DNA of 64,000 bases from Clostridia bacterium. Its GTDB lineage: Bacteria > Bacillota > Clostridia > TANB77 > CAG-508. Numbering within the stretch: the first letter of the stretch is position 1; each line of letters opens with the position of its first letter. Both the position numbers and the translations under genes were made by a program. A model generated the notes under the pieces. The model did no database searches. It was not told the origin of the DNA and worked only from the letters and a program-made list of their open reading frames with translations. Below, one piece after another: positions 58,635 through 64,000 of this stretch. The stretch spans positions 1 to 64,000 of the forward strand of contig JAAWOE010000001.1 in NCBI GenBank assembly GCA_022799315.1, written 5' to 3'.

Positions 58635-59885
58635 ATGATACAAAAACCAAAAGGAACAAAAGACATATTACCAAGTGATTCATATAAATGGGCATATGTA
58701 GAAGAAAAAGCAAAAGAAATACTAGAAAACTATGGATTTAAAGAAATACGTGTACCAGTATTTGAAAATACAGAGCTTTTTGAAAGAGGAGTAGGTGATA
58801 CTACAGATGTTGTACAAAAAGAAATGTATACATTTTTAGATAAAGGGAACAGAAGTATTACTTTAAGACCAGAGGGTACAGCAGGTGCAGTAAGAGCATA
58901 CATAGAAAATGGAATGGCATCACTTCCATCACCAATTAAAATGTGGTATATGATGCCAATGTATCGTTATGAAAATGTTCAAAAAGGAAGATATAGAGAA
59001 TTCAGACAAATTGGTGCAGAAATTATTGGAACAGCATCTTACAAAGCGGATGTAGAATTAATTTGCATGGCAGACCAAATCATTAAAAAATTTAATATAC
59101 CAGGTGTTACATTAAATATCAATAGTATTGGATGCCCTGTATGTAGAAAGAAATACCAAGAAGCCTTAAAAGCATTTATTGGAAGCAATATTGAAAAATA
59201 TTGTGATACTTGCAAAACAAGATTTGAGAAAAATCCAATGAGAATACTAGATTGCAAAGAAAAGAAATGTAAAGAATTAAACCAAGGAGCACCAGTTATA
59301 TTAGATTACTTGTGCGAAGAATGTAGTACACATTTTGAAAATGTAAAAAAGGCATTAGAAAAATTAGGCATAAATTATGTTGTTGATTCTGGAATTGTAC
59401 GTGGATTAGATTATTATACAAAAACCGTTTTTGAATTTGTATCAGAAACAGAAGGATATACTGTTCTTGCAGGTGGAAGATATGATGGATTAGTAGAAGA
59501 ATTAGGAGGACAAAAAACAGAAGCTATTGGATTCGCTATGGGAGAAGATAGATTAATTGACATCTTTGAAAAATATAATGAAACAAATGATGTAAAAATG
59601 CGTGTTCCAGATTTATACATAGCATCAATTGGTAAACTTGCAGAAGAATATGCGCAAGATTTGGCACTAAAATTACGTAAAAACGGAATTTATGTTGAAG
59701 CTGACATATGTGAAAGAAGCATGAAAGCAAGCTTAAAATACGCAGATAAGACAGGTAGCAAATTTTTAATAGTAATTGGAGAAGATGAAGTAAATAATAA
59801 AAATGCTAAAATTAAGAATATGGCAACTGGAGAAGAAAAAGAGGTAGAATTAAATATAGATGAGATTATTAGTAAGTTAAAATAA
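58635..59885 (+). CDS. hisS: Histidyl-tRNA synthetase
   Basis: 416 residues from the ATG behind AAAGGAG. Class II motifs: PKGTKDILPSD, motif 2 in TLRPEGTAGAVRAYIE and MYRYENVQKGRYREFRQ, histidine motifs VRGLDYYTKTVFE and YTVLAGGRYDGL, motif 3 GFAMGEDR, and the anticodon-binding C-terminal domain. No T-box leader was seen; only the double hairpin repeat precedes it. Confidence 0.97.
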   Translation: MIQKPKGTKDILPSDSYKWAYVEEKAKEILENYGFKEIRVPVFENTELFERGVGDTTDVVQKEMYTFLDKGNRSITLRPEGTAGAVRAYIENGMASLPSPIKMWYMMPMYRYENVQKGRYREFRQIGAEIIGTASYKADVELICMADQIIKKFNIPGVTLNINSIGCPVCRKKYQEALKAFIGSNIEKYCDTCKTRFEKNPMRILDCKEKKCKELNQGAPVILDYLCEECSTHFENVKKALEKLGINYVVDSGIVRGLDYYTKTVFEFVSETEGYTVLAGGRYDGLVEELGGQKTEAIGFAMGEDRLIDIFEKYNETNDVKMRVPDLYIASIGKLAEEYAQDLALKLRKNGIYVEADICERSMKASLKYADKTGSKFLIVIGEDEVNNKNAKIKNMATGEEKEVELNIDEIISKLK

Positions 59886-59942
59886 GGTGTAGGGAACAAT
59901 TCACATGTTGACTTAATGTATAATGGTTGAAAATAAAGATAT

Positions 59943-60042
59943 GTAGGGGCGTTCTTGAACGCCCGAAAAGCTCCAAAGGCATACTAAAAAATATTTATTT
60001 TATTAGTTTCAATGAAGAGCGGGCGATTAAAATCGCCCCTAC
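59943..60042. repeat. Composite of two GTAGGGGC palindromes in opposite orientation
   Basis: GTAGGGGCGTTC-TT-GAACGCCC at 59943-59964 and GGGCGATT-AA-AATCGCCCCTAC at 60021-60042. The ends thus form an inverted pair about 100 bases apart. This and the next element fill the 328-base gap after hisS, which holds no credible gene. Confidence 0.7.
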
Positions 60043-60061
60043 AAAAAGATTAATCCTCTTT

Positions 60062-60131
60062 GGTCGACGAAGACGTCGATCAACTTATAAAACAGTAAAA
60101 AACATAAAAATGGTCGACGCGAGCGTCGACC
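60062..60131. repeat. Two GTCGAC-type palindromes
   Basis: GGTCGACG-AAGA-CGTCGATC at 60062-60081 and GGTCGACGC-GA-GCGTCGACC at 60112-60131, 30 bases apart and in the same family as 4519 and 16281. Confidence 0.75.
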
Positions 60132-60213
60132 GTTTTATTTTACTAATAAGCATAAAATCAAGACAAACTGAATATATATTATATAAAGCATAATTGTAAC
60201 TAAGGAGAAAATA

Positions 60214-61339
60214 ATGATAAATGTAACTGTAATAAATATTAAGAGTTTAATGAAATATCTAGCAGGAATATTAATTTTAGTTATTGGTATTAGCTGTACT
60301 AGATTTTTTTATAGTAAATCAAAAAATAATATATCTTTTAAAATTGCAGATGTAAATCTAGTAAAATGTTTAGATGCAACATTGCCAGCCATAAAAGGAA
60401 ATAGTGATATTAAAAGGTTTGAAGATGAAGTTACTTCTAGAGGATCTAATTTAAAAAGAATGTTAGGGATTGAACTTCCTATAATGAACAACTTAATTGT
60501 AGATGGAGAAGAAAATGAAAATATTAAAACAAAGGAAAACGAAAGTATAGAGGAAAAGGTAGAAGTAGCAAAAACTGATGTAAATACTCAAACAATAGAA
60601 GAAAACAACATAACACCAAAATACAACCTAACATTTGGAAGTGTAAAAGTAAAAAATGAATCAGATAAAGAAATTACAGAAGAAACATTAATGCCAAATA
60701 TAACATTAGAAAACAATAAAGACATAGTTATTTTTCATACTCATACATGTGAAAGTTATACCCCCAGTGAGAAGTTTAATTATGAAATGACTGGAAGTTA
60801 TAGAACAACGGACTTGAATTATACAGTATCTAGAGTTGGGGATGAATTAGAAAAACACTTATCAAGTTATGGCTATAATGTAACACACAACAAAACATAT
60901 CACGATTATCCCGCATATAGTGGCTCATATGGAAGGTCTCTTACAACAGTTCAAAATATATTACAAAATGGTTCTAGTGCACAAATGGTTATAGATTTAC
61001 ATAGAGATGCAGTTGGTAGTAACTCAAACTACGCACCAAGTGTTAAAATTGGTGATGAAACAGCAGCACAAATGATGTTTGTTATTGGAACAGATGGAGG
61101 TGGGTTACAACATTTAAATTGGCAACAAAACTTGAAATTTGCAGTAAAACTTCAAGAAAAAGCAAATGAATTATATCCACGGATTATTTAGACCAATTAT
61201 TGTACGTAATTCAAGATATAATCAGCATTTAACCAAAGCAGCAGTTATAATTGAAGTTGGAGCAACAGGAAACACAATGGAACAGTGTTTAGTCAGTATG
61301 AAATACTTATCAAAAGTAATTAGTGAAGTAGTAAAATAA
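60214..61339 (+). pseudogene. spoIIP: Stage II sporulation protein P, frameshifted
   Basis: SpoIIP is the amidase/endopeptidase that thins septal peptidoglycan during engulfment. N-terminal membrane helix (about 12-32), variable stalk, then the enzyme domain: IVIFHTHTCESYTPS, VSRVGDELEKHLSSYGY, MVIDLHRDAV and MMFVIGTDGGG. The open frame stops after NELYPRII at 61191, but the expected end continues one frame over from 61181 as GLFRPIIVRNSRYNQHL to KVISEVVK at 61339, with AAVIIEVGATGNT. One surplus base near 61180 (CCACGG instead of CCAGG) explains it. Either a sequencing or assembly error or a recent lesion. Confidence 0.88.
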
Positions 61340-61367
61340 GAAGGATTATATAAATGCAATCCTTCTT
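61338..61367 (+). terminator. Terminator of spoIIP
   Basis: AAGAAGGATT / AATCCTTCTT with a 10-base loop, starting at the stop codon. Confidence 0.7.
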
Positions 61368-61384
61368 GCTTATTAAAGTTTGGA

Positions 61385-61428
61385 AAAAATTGCCAATATA
61401 TTTAATTAATATATTGACAATTTTTTTA
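61385..61428 (+). terminator. Second terminator-like hairpin
   Basis: AAAAATTGCCAATATAT / ATATATTGACAATTTTT with one mismatch, then more Ts. Confidence 0.7.
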
Positions 61429-61473
61429 TTTATTATTACTATAAAGTTAAATTATATAGAAGGGAAATTATAA

Positions 61474-62211
61474 ATGAAAAATAAGAGGAAAATTTTAATT
61501 ATTATTTTACTTATTACTATTTGTACTTTAGGATATGTTTTCATACGAATTGTTAATCCAACTATAAGAGGAGTAGTGATAAAGACTAGAGAAAAAAACT
61601 TAACTATAATGGATGTAAGAGATGAAGGGCTATATTATGTTGCCATACCAGAAAATAACAAACTAGAATTTAAACAAGGTCAAGAAATATTAGTTTATTA
61701 TAAGTATGGTTCGATAATTGAACAAACACTTCCAGCTCACATTAGAACAGAAGATATTAAAAAGATTACAATATTAAAAGAAAAAAGCAATATTCAAATA
61801 CCTACTGAAAAATTAGAAAGGGTTTATAATTCGGGCGAAAAAGTGTTGATTTCAATAGAAGAAATTTCAAACAAAGGAATGTCAATAACGATTAAAGATA
61901 CAAACGAAATTAAACATGAATATAAAGATTTTGATCCTTATCAAATACTTAAGAAAGGAATTAGAGGTACATATAGTAAATTAGTAGAAAAGACTAATAA
62001 AAAAAGAGACGCAAATTCTATAATAGTAAACCCAAATAATACTATAAAGAATACTTATAATTGGAAAGATATATATGGAGAATTAGAAAGTGGAGAATAT
62101 AAATTTGTAGTATCAACATCAGACGGGTACATGAATATATTTATATACTTTACTATAGATGAAAATGGAAAAATAACATATAGTAAAGCTGAATGCGGGT
62201 TAATGTTTTAA
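61474..62211 (+). CDS. Membrane-anchored protein with Ig-like end, tandem copy 1
   Basis: 245 residues. Signal-anchor KRKILIIILLITICTLGYVFI, then a beta-rich region with RGVVIKTREKNLTIMDVR and VYNSGEKVLISIEEI, and a C-terminal segment NTYNWKDIYGELESGEYKF followed by alternating strands, which resembles the Big_14-type bacterial Ig-like domain (W-x-x-x-YG-x-L-x-x-G-x-Y). Exported, function unknown. GAAGGGAAA precedes the ATG. A paralogue starts 251 bases downstream. Confidence 0.75.
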   Translation: MKNKRKILIIILLITICTLGYVFIRIVNPTIRGVVIKTREKNLTIMDVRDEGLYYVAIPENNKLEFKQGQEILVYYKYGSIIEQTLPAHIRTEDIKKITILKEKSNIQIPTEKLERVYNSGEKVLISIEEISNKGMSITIKDTNEIKHEYKDFDPYQILKKGIRGTYSKLVEKTNKKRDANSIIVNPNNTIKNTYNWKDIYGELESGEYKFVVSTSDGYMNIFIYFTIDENGKITYSKAECGLMF

Positions 62212-62462
62212 AGACATTTTTTTAATTAAAACAATAGATGTAATAAAAGATTGATTAGAAGTAGCAATATATATTTGGGTTCTATTTAGTTATGAGACTG
62301 TTGAACATGTACAAAGAAAATTAAAAGTAAAATAAATGCAATAAAATGTCGAATGGTGTCGTAAAAATAATATATACAAAGGTATCCCAATATGATACAA
62401 TAACTTTAGATGAAAGAGAGGAATTGATTTAATATTTTAGATGAAATATAGGAGGAATTTAA

Positions 62463-63197
62463 ATGAAAAATAAGAGGAAAATTTTAATTATTATTTTACT
62501 TATTACTATTTGTGCTTTAGGATATATTTTCATACGAATTGATAATTCAAATATGAGAGGAGTAGTAATAAAAGCAGAAGAAAAATCCCTAACTATAATG
62601 GATGTAAGAGATGAGGGACTATATTATGTTTTTATACCAGAAAATAACAAATTACAATTTAAACAAGGCCAAGAAATATTAGTTTATTTCAACGATTATG
62701 CAATTATAGAACAAACTAATCCAGCTATTATTGGAACAGAAGATATTGAAAAGATTAGAATATTAAAAGAAAAAAGTAATGTTGAAATACCTCGTAAAAA
62801 ATTAGAAAGAGTTTATAGTACAGATGAAAAAGTGTTAATTACAATAGATGAACTTTCGCTAACAGGAATATCAATTACGATTAACGATACAAATGAATTT
62901 AAACGTGAGTATGAACATTCTAATGCATATATAGTATCAAAAAAAGAAAGTAATGGCTCATACAATGAATTAGAGAAAAATACTAACATAAAAACAACTA
63001 TAAATTCTGTAATAGACAATAAAGGTACTATAAGAAATACTTATAATTGGGAAAATATATATGGAAAATTAGACAGTGGAGAATATCAATTTAAAACATC
63101 AACATCAGATCACTATATAAATATATTTATAGATTTTAGTATAGATGAAAATGGAAAAATAACATATAGTAAACCTAAATGTGGTCTGATTTTTTAA
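62463..63197 (+). CDS. Membrane-anchored protein with Ig-like end, tandem copy 2
   Basis: 244 residues, roughly 65-70% alike to the gene at 61474 by eye. The first 23 codons are almost identical at DNA level; the middle (residues 140-195) differs most, including loss of the lysine-rich stretch. It ends NTYNWENIYGKLDSGEYQF plus strands. AGGAGG precedes the ATG. Its gap to copy 1 (62212-62462) holds AT-rich sequence and a 28-codon ORF without ribosome binding site, possibly decayed coding DNA. Confidence 0.75.
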   Translation: MKNKRKILIIILLITICALGYIFIRIDNSNMRGVVIKAEEKSLTIMDVRDEGLYYVFIPENNKLQFKQGQEILVYFNDYAIIEQTNPAIIGTEDIEKIRILKEKSNVEIPRKKLERVYSTDEKVLITIDELSLTGISITINDTNEFKREYEHSNAYIVSKKESNGSYNELEKNTNIKTTINSVIDNKGTIRNTYNWENIYGKLDSGEYQFKTSTSDHYINIFIDFSIDENGKITYSKPKCGLIF

Positions 63198-63241
63198 AAA
63201 TTGTTTTTTAATTATAAAGAAAAACTAAGATATGTAAAGTG

Positions 63242-63285
63242 GCTCTGAATTGTTAGGATTTTACCTAACAATTCAGAGCTATTTT
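63242..63285 (+). terminator. Terminator of the tandem pair
   Basis: Perfect 16-bp stem GCTCTGAATTGTTAGG / CCTAACAATTCAGAGC, then TATTTTAAT. Confidence 0.9.
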
Positions 63286-63356
63286 AATCGTATTGTAACT
63301 TCTTAGCACATTTTGTCATATATTATACTATAACCAAAGAATAAGGAGGAATAATC

Positions 63357-63719
63357 ATGCGTAGAAGATGTAATTGCCATAAATGTTGTTTAAGTAATTA
63401 TTCTAATTACAAAGACGATTTAATGGAAGAATCATGTAATAACGTAATGCCAGTTTCTGAATGTTGCAACAATGATACAAAATGTGGATGCGGTTGTGGA
63501 TTTGATGAAGAAGATTCAGTGTTTCCAGAAAATCCAATGCTTGCACAAAGCTATGTGCCTTGGCAAACAATGGATAAAACTTTTAAACCATGTATTGGCT
63601 TAAAAATGGGTACAATCTTTCCAGAACTTGTAAGCCCATATGTACCTTGTCAATCAATAGAAGAAATTGAATATATTAAAAAAACAAATAAAATTGGAGA
63701 GGGGTGTAACAAATGTTAG
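63357..63719 (+). CDS. cotJA: Spore coat associated protein CotJA
   Basis: 120 residues. A Cys-rich head (RRRCNCHKCC, CGCGCGF) is followed by the CotJA core MLAQSYVPWQTMDKTF and GTIFPELVSPYVPCQS. CotJ proteins are made in the mother cell during sporulation and become part of the coat. AAGGAGG precedes the ATG. CATATATTA upstream (63317-63325) could be a mother-cell sigma -10 element, which is tentative. The stop overlaps cotJB by 7 bases. Confidence 0.88.
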   Translation: MRRRCNCHKCCLSNYSNYKDDLMEESCNNVMPVSECCNNDTKCGCGCGFDEEDSVFPENPMLAQSYVPWQTMDKTFKPCIGLKMGTIFPELVSPYVPCQSIEEIEYIKKTNKIGEGCNKC

Positions 63720-64000
63720 AAGACAACAATACAGAAAATAGACATTGTGAGTGCGAATGCAAAGACAATGATAATATGGAAAATTGCGAATGCAGAAATA
63801 ATGTAAGAGAAGAAATGATGATGAAAATAAAATCATATAGCTTTTCTATAGTTGAACTTGGATTATATTTGGACACTCATCCTGATGATGAAAAAGCTTT
63901 ATGCTTGCATAGAGAATATACAAATAAACTAAAAGAATTAGAAGATAAATATCAAAAAATGTTTGGACCATTAACTATATATTATCCATGCAAAAAATGG
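63713..64000 (+). CDS. cotJB: Spore coat protein CotJB (runs off the window)
   Basis: 96 codons are visible and the frame is open at the edge. A Cys/Glu-rich head (HCECECKDND) precedes the CotJB core KIKSYSFSIVELGLYLDTHP, DDEKALCLHREYTNKLKELE and YQKMFGPLTIYYP. GAGGGG precedes the ATG, which overlaps the cotJA stop. A cotJC catalase-like gene would be expected next, outside the window. Confidence 0.88.
   Translation, partial: MLEDNNTENRHCECECKDNDNMENCECRNNVREEMMMKIKSYSFSIVELGLYLDTHPDDEKALCLHREYTNKLKELEDKYQKMFGPLTIYYPCKKW

Noticed and set aside
59927-60193. 88-codon open frame after hisS
   Set aside because: It runs through four palindromic repeats, translates to runs such as RRRRRS and has no ribosome binding site; it is an artefact of repeats.
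62346-62432. 28-codon ORF between the tandem paralogues
   Set aside because: No ribosome binding site and no recognisable product; at most a remnant of decayed coding DNA.

Overview
The window is AT-rich, densely coding Firmicutes DNA. GGAGG-type ribosome binding sites, HrcA with CIRCE-like operators, an LL-diaminopimelate aminotransferase (DapL), a PF14057 'GGGtGRT' pair, SpoIIP and a CotJA/CotJB pair at the right edge together suggest an anaerobic, spore-forming, probably gut-dwelling Clostridia lineage. The taxonomic call is inference. No rRNA, tRNA, CRISPR array, complete insertion sequence or prophage was seen.

Layout. 1-4.9 kb: a small hydrophobic ORF on the minus strand, alanine racemase, a minus-strand orphan gene, then a uracil salvage operon (uraA-upp) behind a leader peptide that overlaps a terminator. 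4.9-9.9 kb: heat-shock operon hrcA-grpE-dnaK-dnaJ with two CIRCE-like palindromes. 10-16.4 kb: glycolytic genes gap, pgk, tpiA and gpmI, with a Uma2-like nuclease and a YezG-like protein between or after them. 16.4-22 kb: NifU-like/GGGtGRT pair, then three envelope-glycan genes. 22-25 kb: two paralogous secreted lysozyme-fold-like cassettes flanking GNAT and hydrolase genes. 25-27.2 kb: PadR-PspC-HAAS-DUF4097 envelope-stress operon. 27.4-41.5 kb: VanW, rpiA, ruvB, large membrane proteins, a QueH/L,D-transpeptidase fusion, dapL, GT-C proteins (one frameshifted), polA and a lytic transglycosylase. 41.5-42.2 kb: a type III toxin-antitoxin locus of CptIN type. 42.2-49.4 kb: galE, a minus-strand orphan, a PF06541 membrane protein, a giant RND pump and a 5'-nucleotidase. 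49.5-53.8 kb: cadC-cadA metal efflux, a DUF4160/DUF2442 pair, an orphan cassette and a ParE-type toxin pair. 54-60 kb: recJ, rel, MBL hydrolase, hisS. 60-64 kb: frameshifted spoIIP, two tandem paralogues, cotJA and cotJB.

Three themes go beyond routine annotation. First, the type III locus: two tandem 48-bp repeats, each able to form an H-type pseudoknot, start at the predicted transcription start, end in a terminator and precede a CptN-like toxin gene. Second, several short genes with atypical codon use sit between operons as self-contained units with their own promoter and terminator; four or five share a TATGTAAA box inside the promoter spacer, and two encode secreted proteins whose ends and regulatory DNA are nearly identical while the middle has diverged. 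Third, the genome carries several families of short palindromic repeats, mostly in gaps inside operons. One 124-bp family shows compensatory changes between its two copies, and one GTCGAC-type repeat lies inside a reading frame.

All calls come from reading the sequence and recalling family signatures; no database search was run. Many starts were moved to an internal codon with a better ribosome binding site, and each case is stated.
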